This document shows, piece by piece, positions 20,378 to 31,089 of a DNA stretch of 64,000 bases. The stretch is from contig OY978527.1 in the NCBI GenBank assembly GCA_963854835.1, positions 19,904,845-19,968,844 on the forward strand, read 5' to 3'. Each line of letters starts with the position of its first letter. Within the stretch, counting starts at the first letter, position 1. Below the pieces are notes generated by a model. That model was not told the DNA's origin and did no database searches. It saw nothing but the letters and a program-made list of their open reading frames with translations. The position numbers and the translations under genes were made by a program. Origin of the DNA: Megamerina dolium. Taxonomy: Eukaryota > Arthropoda > Insecta > Diptera > Megamerinidae.

Positions 20378-21580
20378 TTAGATATAGCATAAATAATGGA
20401 GAATAATATGAATTAATTTAGCAGAGAGCATAGAGTACAAGCAATATTTAAGTATTTTATTTAATATATTGGACATGTGTAAAAAAGCATAAAAATATAG
20501 ACATTATTATGTCACATAAGATGTGTGATTTCGAAGAAACAAATCAGAAAATTTTGGTGAAAAATAAAAATAAAGAAAAGAAAAATTCAAAATATACAAT
20601 ACAATACATCCTTTGTACAAAAAGTCGCTTCGAAGAATTATTTATATGAATGCAGTAGTAGCATATTTTTAGGTGTTTGCATAGGCTACCAGTACGTAAA
20701 TGAGAGGGGAAACGAAAGGCGAATGACTACCACATTCGAAACGTTTCTTTTGTTTCAGTGTGAAAAACATTCATTTTTTTAATTCATGTTTTTCACTCAC
20801 ATATATAAATTGTGATTTCGAATTCACTATTTCATATTTTTGATGAAAAATAATTACGGAAAGAGAAAAATATAAAAGATTTACATCAATACATGAATCC
20901 AATACTTTTAGGTGTTGAATAATTTAAAACATTTCTTCCTAAGAAATTACTTATTTAGCTCCATCTATATTTTTCTTTTAACACCCCCTATAAAAATATT
21001 AATTTTTATAGAGGTAAAAATGTTTGAAGGAATGTTACAAACGAAAAATGTATGGGGGTCGATAACACATTTTACCGCTCTAGGATTCCCGTTGTTCCCG
21101 GATGTTCGGTTTTTTTTTTTTTTTTTTTTTTGGTAATTTTGTATGAAAGTCCCGTAAAGTGGTCGATGTAAGGGATAATCATATTTGGAGGAAATGTGGG
21201 TGAAGAAAGATTAATGGGAGTTCAGTCGTACGGCTCTACACAGGATATCTGTTGAGTTATGGAGTTACTTGTCGATTTTCAAGCCAACCCCCATAGCTAC
21301 CCATGTAACTCCCCTAGAAGGATAAACTATTAATCTCCCATTAAATTTTTTTTCCCAATATTTCCTGTATACATACAAAAGTTTGTGTTTTTCGCTATGC
21401 CAGGAAATTCAAATTATGATCAATACAATTTGACCTACTTTAGTGACATACTTACACAAAATATGGAAGTAATGTTGCGTATATACAATTTATTATCATA
21501 CTTTCTAATTTCAAGCTTAAATACTTCAAGCGAATAATTCAAATATTCTTGAAACTTTAAAGGAATAAATTAATTTCGAC
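20378..21580. other. AT-rich DNA with one dispersed-repeat piece
   Basis: No gene supported. The stretch at about 20985-21340 belongs to the dispersed 'ctctagg' family, and a T-run lies at 21111-21131. Confidence 0.4.
20985..21340 (+). repeat. Member of a dispersed 'ctctagg' repeat family
   Basis: Contains 'cattttaccgctctagga', 'gaaatgtgggtgaag' and 'cttgtcgattttcaag'. Comparable stretches occur at 25080-25330, 39750-39910 (inverted) and 57230-57490. No ends or coding sequence identified. Confidence 0.45.
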
Positions 21581-21805
21581 AGGTCCCTTCTAATACTGTC
21601 CAAATTTAAGACGCACAACAGTAATGGAAGAGAAGCTCGGCCAATGAGTCCTTTGGGGCTTTAAGTGCCACATATTTATTTATTTTACCTAAAATAGGTA
21701 AAATAAATAAATATGTGGCACTTAAAGCCCCAAAGGACTCATTGGCCGAGCTTCTCTTCCATTACTGTTGTGCGTCTTAAATTTGGACAGTATTAGAAGG
21801 GACCT
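21581..21805. repeat. Perfect palindrome made of inverted SINE tails (111-bp arms, 3-nt loop)
   Basis: Positions 21581-21691 and 21695-21805 are exact reverse complements around the loop AAA (21692-21694). Each arm is the last ~110 bp of the SINE family. Both arms carry the same variant 'gagtcctttggggc', where other copies have 'gagccctttggggc'. Confidence 0.95.
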
Positions 21806-22061
21806 ACTTATTTTAGCCGGTTCCGAACGGCAGAACACTTGTGACATCACTTTTTCTGAGCTTTGTCACAGAGTTCTTTAAGAAGCTTTTTCATGGCAAG
21901 TTGTTACTGTCGGAAGAATTGCCAATTGCTTGCCGACAGGTGGGTACCATTCGAAAGAAAAATCTTTTCGATATTAAATTTGTTATGCATCAGCCGGGGA
22001 TTGAACCCACGACCTACAGATCAGAAGGCGAACACACTAACCACTGAGCTACGGCACCCAC
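21695..22061 (-). mobile_element. tRNA-derived SINE, copy c, full length
   Basis: On the minus strand: GTGGGTGCCGTAGCTCAGTGG (A box), GGGTTCAATCC (B box), complete body and tail. It is one of the best preserved copies, and its tail forms the right arm of the palindrome. ORFs here are shadows of the SINE. Confidence 0.9.
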
Positions 22062-22387
22062 TATTTTAGGTACTCATGCGTAAATATTTATTTTAAATCT
22101 AATATTTAAGACATATATTTACATATATATTTGAAAGCCATCTCTCAAGTGTTTTAAGTAAATAAATATTCGCAAGCAGAATTTATGAATAATTTTCCAA
22201 TAAAAATTTTAAGTTATTTTGGTGTTACCCTGTAATATCTTTAATATACATACAACACATGTATTTAATGGAAATAATTCAAAAAATAGTTCAATTACCC
22301 TAGAAGAGAAATTTGTTTGTTTAAAAAAAACATCCATTTAATGCGAAATCTACTGAAAATAACATTTTACTTTTTATTTTAAATATA

Positions 22388-22932
22388 CATTCTGTCAAAT
22401 AAGTACCCGGAAATTCTCATTTTTATTTTCCCTCTGAGAATATTTAAAAAAAAAAATTTTCCCAGGTTGGCACAACTGTCAGCCACTATTCTGTGAATTT
22501 TTATTGCTATGTGTCATTTAGTTTGGTTACGGCGTCATTAGGAACAGGTCAACCTTTTGTGTGCGTTGCGATTTTTACTATGGATAAAAATATCGAACAA
22601 AGAGTTTGTGTGAAATTTTGTGTTTCAAACGAAATTTCTTGTGCCAAAACGTTGGAAATGTTGAAAAAAAACATTTGGTGATTCAACCATGTCGAAAACT
22701 CAAGTTTACGATTGGTATAAATCGTTCAAAGAGGGGCGAGAAGAAATCGCAACGCACACAAAAGGTTGACTTGTTCCTAATGACGCCGTAACCAAACTAA
22801 ATGACACATAGCAATAAAAATTCACAGAATAGTGGCTGACAGTTGTGCCAACCTGGGAAATAAAAATTTTTTGAAATATTCTCAGAGGGAAAATTAAAAA
22901 TGAGAATTTCCGGGTACTTATTTGACAGAATG
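22388..22932. mobile_element. Palindromic mariner-derived element
   Basis: Ends CATTCTGTCAAATAAGTACC at both termini, flanked by TA (22386-22387 and 22933-22934). The inverted arms are about 190 bp each and nearly identical, enclosing about 165 bp with a mariner N-terminal fragment. The arms run far longer than normal mariner terminal repeats, so this looks like an inverted-duplication (foldback) derivative. Confidence 0.88.
22580..22765 (+). pseudogene. Mariner transposase N-terminal fragment
   Basis: Reads MDKNIEQRVCVKFCVSNE, CAKTLEMLKK, a frameshift, then MSKTQVYDWYKSFKEGREE. This is the helix-turn-helix half of a mariner transposase. The catalytic half is absent. Confidence 0.8.
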
Positions 22933-23734
22933 TACATAAATATAGTATATTATAAAAAGGAAATTAACAAATTTGCTTTTAGAACATTTCAACAGCACAA
23001 CAAATGTAAACACTCATACGTATGCGAAATAAAAAAATAAATATACTCAATGTATTTTTTTCTTGCATTTCTTCTTCATTTTCATTTTGAAACGTCCACA
23101 TTTGCCATTGTATAAACGCATTTACCATACATATAAACAGTTTAGTTAATGTGAGTCAAATGTGAGAAGAATATCCGATTTCAATGGCAATATTGATTTT
23201 ATTTAATACATTATTATTGGCTTAATCATAAGTGATGGTGGTAGTTTGAAGGAGAGGCTAATACCTATTCATAAATGGCATTATTGCATCATAGTAGCAC
23301 TAAAAGTATTTGTAGGCCATATGAATATAATGAAGAGTTTGCTAATAGGCTACAATGCAGAATAAGAAAAAAAAATGTTCGGAAATGAGTTTTTCATCAG
23401 ACATGATTACCATTGGAGCTCAAGTTTTGACAAATGGAATGATATTACCAAAATGCTGCTAAAGTGGAATTGCAAAAATAAATGTATGCATATACAAAGC
23501 AAAAAGTATGCTCTTGTTTTCATATAAATACAAAAAAAAAATGGAGATATGCATGTTCGGAAGAAATTTTTACATGGTTTATATTTTATTAGATCTTCTA
23601 ACTTATGCTTAGCACTAACAATAAATAAATAAAACATTCACATTTTGAAATCACTTATATAGGTATCAAATTCTAATTGCCAAAGCAAAGAAATATGATA
23701 TAAATAATATACAATACATTCAAATTGCCCTCAA

Positions 23735-25000
23735 TTTTGAAACGTCCTTTCTCTTTAGGTGGATATAACCTTAGCTCTTTAGTAGTCGTAACGCAAAAGC
23801 GTTGGGATGCCTCTCAAACTTAGCTAAATAGTTCTCACCAAATGTGGAAACATCATCAGTTACAATCGAAATGTGTAAGTCTCTGAGGATAATAGTTTTT
23901 TTTTTTATAAAGCATTGGTAATCATTCGAAAATTTTTAGATTGGGATCTTTGGAGTTTTTCTACATCTGATGGTGAGTCAGTACCCCAGAATTTGATACC
24001 GTAAGTCCATATGGGTTTGATGACGGCCTTATAAAGTAGTACTTTATAGTCCAATTTGAGCTTGGACTGTCTGTTTAAGATTCAGGCCAATTCATTTCCT
24101 TTAAAATTTATTTCGATTGCTTTGGTACCTATATGCTTTGTTCATGTGAGCCTACGATGAGATGCATTCCGAGGGAATCGGAATTTAAGTTAATAAGCAC
24201 AGGAGAACAAGAACTCATGCATAGGGTGATCGTGACGTGACCACATTTGAACTCATTGACTTTTATTCTCCAACAGTTAAGTCATTCTTGGAGCGTATTT
24301 ACATGTTCTTGGAGAATTTGTGATGGCAATATCGAATCTGGATGAGGGCTCATTACGGCTACAACATCTGCAAAAATATAGGTGACTGTATTAACGTTGG
24401 TCGGCATATCAGCAGTTTATAAAGTACAGAGCGTATAGAGCAGGGGCCCCAATACGCTGCCTTGTGGTACTTCAGCATGAATGGGGTATTCAATTTAGAT
24501 GAATCGTTTATGTTTTACCACAAATTACCTACTGGACTGGACTGGACTGGAATGGACTAGAAAGGTAGATTTCCAGAAAGATGTGGATGTTGGAAGACAA
24601 TATACTGTTTAATTTGTGCGAAGTCCTTCATGGTTATATCGAGAAGTACTGCGGAACAGTAATATGCTTTCTTTCGTGTATAGTGTTTGCAATGCGGTGG
24701 ACTTGTTCGATAGTACTGTGCTTCTCTCGGAAACCAAACTGATGCTCAGGTATAATGTTTTTATGTTTAACCGCATTTCTAATGCGCTTTATTATCAGAT
24801 TTTCAAGGAATTTTAAGTAAATTGATAACAAACGAATGAGTCTGTAGGACGTGACATTTGTGTAATCTTTTCCAGCTTTGTGGATAATGATAAAGTCATG
24901 GAAAGTTTTCCATGACTGCGGAAAGCAGCCGGTGCGAATTATTGCATTAAATATATGCATGAGATGAATTATGTTACAGCTGTACTTTGGATAATTTGTC
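23735..25000 (-). pseudogene. Jockey-type LINE RT relic, 5' truncated
   Basis: 24998-24630 reads IFNAIIRTGCFPQSW, IIIHKAGKDYTNVTSYR, QFGFREKHSTIEQVHR: RT palm and fingers. Further along, degraded frames give HAEVPQGSVLGPLLYTL and YIFADVVAVMS, where the YADD-type site has become FADVV. The end near 23760 reads ERHPNAFALRLLKS, as at Jockey C-termini. Many stops. The strand-opposite ORF at 24616-24816 is a shadow. Confidence 0.78.
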
Positions 25001-25079
25001 CTGTAATCAACGCTCTTTTTTTGAAATCGATAAAATATTAATACTGCAATTAGCGTGAACTAAAGGCAATGGGCAAAAG

Positions 25080-25330
25080 CAATTTCCTTTTCTACAGCAG
25101 AAGGAAAATTTAATGTGGGTCAGTCATACGTATAGCCGCTCTGGAGGTAATTCCTGGGCAGCTATTGTCAATGATCAGGTATTTTTCCGGCATTTTATAT
25201 GACAGTCTCCTTAAGGGGGTAAATATGTTCAAGGGAAGAATTGAGGAGGAAAAATTAATGTCATACATTTCACCACTCTAGAGGCGACTCGTAGGGATAT
25301 TTGTCGCTTTTCAAGAGTTTTACTTTTACA
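25080..25330 (+). repeat. Member of the dispersed 'ctctagg' repeat family
   Basis: Contains 'acatttcaccactctagagg' and 'atttgtcgcttttcaag', matching the copies near 21060, 39830 and 57420. Confidence 0.4.
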
Positions 25331-26012
25331 AAAATATATCCCATAACCAAGTTATTTTAATTTACTTTACCCATTTTCTGAAAAGAACATGTTTAAATTG
25401 TTCTCGGACTTATATACATTTTCACATGCACTTCTATATTTTGTCACGTCCAAGTCGCTATATATTCAATGATATCTTCAAATCGAACACTCGACTGAGT
25501 AATTTTTCGCTTAAATGTACAATAGTTCCATTCTAGTGTTCTGTATGAAATAACAAATATTGTGTATCACATCCTTCCATTTGGTTTTGTACATATTTTA
25601 TGCCTACGAATTTCATTTAAAAAGCACTTGATTCACTTAGAAAAAAAAGAATGGTTAAAAAACGCATGTCTCAGTAGAGCTCCTTACTTCATAGACTCAA
25701 CCACTTTTTGTGAAAAATATTCAAAATAGTTGGCATTTCGAAGTAAATCTGATATACATATTTAGGATTTTGTTTTCTGAAATAATTAATTTTTCACGCT
25801 AATTTCGAATTCTTTACAATTCTTCTCGAGTTAAAGAGTTTACATTGTGAAATTTAACATTTCTAGTATAAATATTTTATACTTCTTTAAAGGTCTATGC
25901 AATTTTTATAGCCGCTGTGTTAATCTACTCAGTATTCCAGATGGCAGAGAGGGAGATTGTTTAGATGCTTTCATAATCTCTATGGATAGAATCTTTAAAA
26001 AAGTATTAATTA

Positions 26013-26549
26013 TTGGGACCTTGAATTAGTTTTAATTGTCTTTCGTTAGATGGCATAACTTATACATGTAACTTAACTGTAACATTTTCAGTATTTTATT
26101 TCTTAACAGTGTAAACAACTAATTTTTATTGAGCTTCAAACATGTCGACCTTTGGGCCAACAAAACAACATTTGCGGAAAGTTGTGCTTTTCATGTTTAA
26201 TTTAAAGAAAAGTACCCCTGAAAATCATCGATTACTGTTGACAGGGCAAAATGATTTTGCAACATGCTCATCTACCTACTTAGGAACGCTTCTCACTTAT
26301 TGAGATCGATGACGCAATGGAAGAATAGCGTTTCCATTTTTACGAAGAAGCCAAAAATTTGGTCAATTCATGGAATTGACCAAAACATCACTTCTTCCGA
26401 CGCGGAATCCTTATGCTGCCAGAAAGATGGAAAAAATTCTTAACTGACGATGGACAATGTATAAAACGACGATGTATAAAATTATTTTGTTACTTAAATA
26501 AAGGCTTAAAAAACAGAAAAAAACCCTAAAAACTAATTCAAGGTCCCAA
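26013..26549 (+). mobile_element. Internally deleted mariner (MITE-like)
   Basis: Terminal inverted repeats start TTGGGACCTTGAATTAGTTT on both ends, flanked by TA. Inside, MSTFGPTKQHLRKVVLFMFN and NLKKSTPENHRLLL give the transposase start. A later stretch, FFRRGILMLPERWKKFL followed by DDGQ, gives the C-terminus. The catalytic middle is gone. Confidence 0.85.
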
Positions 26550-27407
26550 TAAATGTCTTAAATTAGGCAAAAAAACTACGTTTGGCTTCGTGCAAATATC
26601 TCACAATAGAGTATCATAAAAATATTAATAGTCTTAAACATGGCACTTGGTTTATTTACGTGAAATTTCACCAGTAACATTAATTCTCTTCGAGCAAAAG
26701 ATGACGCTTGTTTCAGAAGGCAAAGTTTCAGGCAAATATTTCATAAACATTTCTAAAAAACGTTTTTATTTTATTTACTTTATTCAAAATCTAAATAAAA
26801 ATTCAGTAAACTGTCACTGTTTAAGATATTTTAATTAGATTAAATTCAATTTAAATTTTAATAAGAAAATGTTACTAGCACATTGGTAGATACATGTTGC
26901 AGTAAACTGCTTTAAGAGTATAAATACGAATATGTTTACAAGTATGGCAATGAGTATATTCATTGTTCATGTTGATTTCCCTTTCAATTAATATTTCATA
27001 TCTTTATTCCCGACAACCTCAACACAAGAACCATTATTTTTACTTACTTTCGCAAACAAGAGTTACTCCTATATGTGTTTTCCATTTTTATTACAATTTT
27101 TCTTTCATTCCAATGATTGCTAACAATGCTATAATCACATGAATATATATGTAAATATGCTTCCATTGTGTTAAACCTGCTATATTCCTTGTAATTAGTT
27201 ATTAGTGAGGAAAAGTACAGAGCAAAGACAGTCAACTAATCTAATTTTTCTTCTATAATGATTAAAAAAAAAAACTAATCTAAGTTGAGACTTCAAATGC
27301 TCAGAACTACTTCGTATCTTGTGAAAGTGCAGCGGGAGTTAGTTGAACGAATGCTTGAGTATTGGTGACTTATTTCGGTTCGTTTTTTCTTCTTCTGATA
27401 TCGCTTG
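26550..27407. other. AT-rich DNA without supported features
   Basis: Short ORFs here are AT-rich and show no recognisable domain. Confidence 0.4.
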
Positions 27408-27510
27408 TTTTCAATCCCCGGCTGAAATTTTAACACGCACAACAGTACTGGAAGAGAAACTCGGCCAAAGGAACCTTCGGGGCCTATAAGTGCCACATAT
27501 TAAATTATTT
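27408..27510 (+). mobile_element. Internally deleted SINE, copy d
   Basis: Only the B-box region (TTTCAATCCCCGGCTGAA) remains, fused directly to the tail (CACGCACAACAGTACTGG..CTCGGCC..AAGTGCCACAT). Confidence 0.75.
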
Positions 27511-27872
27511 AATTTTTTATATCTTTGTATTAGATCCACATTAAATTATTATTTTTTTTTTCTAGGAGAAAAATAAAGGAAGTATGATGATTTAAAAAAA
27601 AAATTATGATTTAAAGTTTAACAAACTTATATGGGATTCGCGAAATTATTTCTCCTAATAATATGGTAATTTAAAAAGTCTGCACGGTTTTGTTGTTTTG
27701 TGAAAAGCCGGTAAGCTATAGGTAGATGTCTTGCACCGTCTGACTACCATTTTTTTGGTCACTGTAAAACACTCTTAATAGTAAAAAGTTGGTGGATTGA
27801 AGAGCCGCTGAAAATCACTTGGCCAAGATTTTCGCCGATAAACCACACCAGTTCTACACTGATGGAATTATA

Positions 27873-29361
27873 CAGTTACCCAAAAAATGGCAAAAGATCA
27901 TTTTATATTTTTCGCTATTTTTTTATAAAAAATATGTAAATATATGAAATGAGATGATGCTCGTCAATATAGTTGCCTTCCGATTTTATGATCGCCACAC
28001 AAACTTTGAGCATTCTTTCCAACAATTTCTGGAGTTTTTCTGATTCTAGTTAATGCTAAGTCCGCTGAAAACATTTCCACAAATGAGATTCGCTGGTTGG
28101 ACACAGTTTTCGAACCTCTCTGTCGACCTCATTCCATAATAATTCAATGGGATTCACGTCGGGCAATTGAGGCGGCCATTCCATGAATTGAAGAGTGCCG
28201 CTGTCGTCTTTCGATTTGATGTAGTTTGTGCAAAGTTTGGATGTGTGTTCATGGTCATTATCTTGCTGAAACACAACCCCCTTTCCTATCAAATCGACGC
28301 CAAATGGAATAACGTTGTTCTGAAGTATTCGGCGATACTGTTCCTTCCGTATTATTCCATCGATTTTCACCAAATTGCATACACCATCATAGCAAAAGCA
28401 AGCCCAGACCATCATACCGTCATCTCCAAACTTGACTGTACGCTTAACACACCCTGATTGATATAGTTCGTCTGATTTCTACGGCAGAACATTCGCCGTT
28501 TGTTCCCGAAAGCTTCGAATTTGGATTCATCGGTCCATGCCATCAGTTCATGGCATGTTCTTTTGTCCATTTGAGTCGTTTTTTTAACATTTATAGGACG
28601 CAATAATGATTTTTTGTCATCGGCTCGATCATACAAACCGGCTTCATGTAACCGACGTACCATCATTGTTTCGGAGATTGGATTCGATAAGGTTTTATTA
28701 ATCTCGGCTAACAAATCTTGCACAGTTTTGAATGGGGAACGATTCCTGGCCATATGTAACATTGTTGTTTTTCTGGTTCTACCAGAGCGTGTCCTGTCAT
28801 CAAACGAGATCGTTTCAGCGTATCATGTCAAGGTCGTGCGAACTCCTCTCAATAACACGCTCACAATTAATGCAATTTTTCTCATTTTTGCTGGTTTTTC
28901 TTTTGATATCTGCTTGGTTTTTGCCATTTTGATGGATTAGATTACGTTTTGACATCAGTAATTATGATAAAAATGTGTTGAACCGAACATTATGCACACG
29001 AGTGATAAATGCTCAAAATATACCGTTATGAGTTTGACTTGTGGTGGCAAACGGCGTACGATAATATTGGCGCATATTCTCAAGTATTTTAAAATTGATT
29101 AAAAAGCGGTTCGGGTCGAAATATGCCAAAAAATACTACAAATTAAGCAACTTGAAACAAGTTAAAATTTTCAAAATCCAAATATCACCATATTCTGATC
29201 AAATAAAACAACAACAATAAGTCAAACATGCCAAAAATGATCAGAATAATGTTATTGCATAGAAAAATGTTCAATAAAACGATCCTCGCCGAATAAAAAT
29301 ATAGCGAAAAATATAACATAATGTCATTTTTGAAATTTACCTAAACTTTTGCAGAGTACTG
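27873..29361. mobile_element. Tc1-type transposon
   Basis: Ends CAGTTACCC.. and (inverted) CAGTACTCTGC.. flanked by TA, and both ends share TTATATTTTTCGCTAT 40-60 bp inward. Length is 1.49 kb. It contains a minus-strand transposase pseudogene, so this copy is non-autonomous. Confidence 0.82.
28056..28931 (-). pseudogene. Tc1-type transposase, broken
   Basis: Starts MAKTKQISKEKPAKMRK near 28931, followed by the linker FDDRTRSGRTRKTT. The DDE catalytic core reads TDESKFEAFG, then after a frameshift near 28415 MMVWACFCYDG, then VVFQQDNDHEHTS and PDVNPIELLWNEV. All three catalytic acids (D, D, E) remain. A stop in the N-terminal part and the frameshift inactivate it. Confidence 0.85.
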
Positions 29362-29531
29362 TATGTATATGAATGTACTACACAACTCTATGTTGAATTT
29401 TTATTGTTGTTGTGGATTATTGTTGATTAGTGCAAAAACTTTTTAAACAAATGACAAGAATGTGAATACTATCTACTATCATACAATAAGAAAGACATTT
29501 ACAAAATCGGTATTTTGGTACGATTACTTAC

Positions 29532-29593
29532 TTGACGTCGTCATTGTCTTCGGGATAAACATCCTCCAATGACGACAATAATGTTGCTCAAAA
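29532..29593 (-). other. Possible alternative 5' exon joining flw exon 2
   Basis: On the minus strand a short open stretch ends at a perfect donor GTAAGT (29531-29526). One frame, ..MFIPKTMTTS, ends one base into a codon and would join flw exon 2 to read ..MTTSMRSCRTG. Another frame reads SSLEDVYPEDNDDVK. It could be a flw alternative exon, an exon of another transcript, or chance. Confidence 0.15.
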
Positions 29594-30259
29594 CATCATC
29601 CAAAGGAATATCATACGCGCATATAAGTTACAGATTAACTAATGTCCACATAGATAGGAAAGTTTCTATGATATATGTACTATCAATGTTAGCAAAAAGA
29701 TGGAAGAATAATGTATTCACTATATCTAACTGCTGGAAACTTCAATCAGTTAAATTCTGTTGATTCTAATGTCATTTACTCTTGTCAACAGTGGCATAAT
29801 GAATTAGAAAAGTGAACTGGAATAGTGGAATAGTAATTAAAAATTACATTAAAACCACTTGTAAATTATTATGTAAAAAATTATGCTATATTAATGTCTA
29901 CAAATGTTTGCATTAATATCTATTTTATTTTGAGCATTTCGAAAATTAAATTGAATAAATTTTGAAATCTAAATGCAAAAATGTTTCCAATAATTATGAA
30001 AGGAAATTTCCATTTATTTGTGAATAATTCACGTAAGATGATGCTATGTCCATAAGGTCTCTGAAGGAGTGATGATTTAACAATAATAAAGAGAATTTGG
30101 AGAACCTTTTCCTTATATTTTAAGCTTCATCTTGTGTCCGAAAAAACTAATTTAAAATATTTAAACACTTCCGAAATATGGAATATCATCTTGAAAAATC
30201 ATACAAAAATTAATATTTTCAGACATTTGATCCTAAAATACAATTGAAGACAATGCTGG

Positions 30260-30545
30260 CACACGAATACTTTAACATTTGCATTAGTGTCAAAGGGAGT
30301 ACGTGCTTCTACAGTGGTTTTATAAAAACTGTGCACTGTGCGCAAGCATCGCAGCATATTGTCGTTTATTTCTCACTGTTCATTGTTTCTTTCAAACATG
30401 CGCAACAGTCTTGGTTTTTCAAAAGTTGAATAGCAACTGAGAAGCGAAAGCATAACATCGTGCTTACACTTCGTTATCGTTATCGTTGGTGTGAAAACAC
30501 GAAGACAAACTGCACATTGTGCAACTCTTGGCCGGCTAGGTTTTA
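30260..30545 (+). repeat. Two-copy dispersed repeat, copy 1
   Basis: Shares 'acatttgcattagtgt', 'atgcgcaacagtcttg', 'agcaactgagaagcgaaag', 'tggtgtgaaaacac' and 'ttgtgcaactcttgg' with 62890-63096. This copy has about 100 extra bases in the middle. Confidence 0.7.
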
Positions 30546-30568
30546 TAAAATTGATTTGTTCAGATACT

Positions 30569-30620
30569 TCTCTTCCATTACTTTTGTGCGTGTTAAATTT
30601 ATTACAGGATTAGAAGGGGC
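30569..30620 (-). mobile_element. SINE fragment, left part of an interrupted copy
   Basis: Minus-strand SINE tail segment (CTTCTCTTCCATTACTTTTG..ATTAGAAGGGGCC). It continues beyond the inserted plus-strand SINE at 30997. Confidence 0.75.
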
Positions 30621-30632
30621 CGTAGTTGCCGT

Positions 30633-30992
30633 GTGGGTGCCGTAGCTCAGTGGTTATTGTGTTCGCCTTCTGATCTGTAGGTCGTGGTTTAATACCCGGC
30701 TGATGCATAACAAATTTAATATCGAAAAGATTTTTCTTTCGAACGGTACCCACCTGTCGGCAAGCAATTGGCAATTCTTCCGACAGTAACAACCTGCCAT
30801 GAAAAAGCTTCTAAAAAGAACGCTGTGACAAAGCTCAGAAAAAGTGATGTCACAAATGTTCTGCGGTTCGGAACCGGTTAAAATAAGTAGGTCCATTCTA
30901 ATACTGTCCAAAATTTAAGACGCACAACAGTAATGGAAGAGAAGCTCGGCCAATGAGCCCTTTGGGGCTTTAAGTGCCACATATTTATTTAT
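30633..30992 (+). mobile_element. tRNA-derived SINE, copy e, full length
   Basis: GTGGGTGCCGTAGCTCAGTGG head, slightly mutated B box (GGTTTAATACC), complete body and TTTA-rich tail. Inserted into an older inverse SINE. Confidence 0.9.
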
Positions 30993-30996
30993 TTTT

Positions 30997-31085
30997 TATT
31001 AGAACGGGCCTACGTGTTGTAGCCGTTTCCGAACGGCACAAATCTTGTGGCATCACTTTTTCTGAGTTTTGTCACAGAGTTCTTG
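30997..31085 (-). mobile_element. SINE fragment, right part of the interrupted copy
   Basis: Begins 'attagaacgggcctacg', repeating the end of the left fragment as a target duplication, then 'gccgtttccgaacggcac' and 'gttttgtcacagagttc' of the SINE body in reverse. Confidence 0.75.
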
Positions 31086-31089
31086 TTGG

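Noticed and set aside
21841..22069. Repeated ORFs with 'CRQVGT..FERKIFSILNLLC' or '[22 protein letters not shown]' text (also 30610, 30654, 32819, 32938, 61836)
   Set aside because: These are the SINE body read in two frames on one strand; frame and stops vary between copies.
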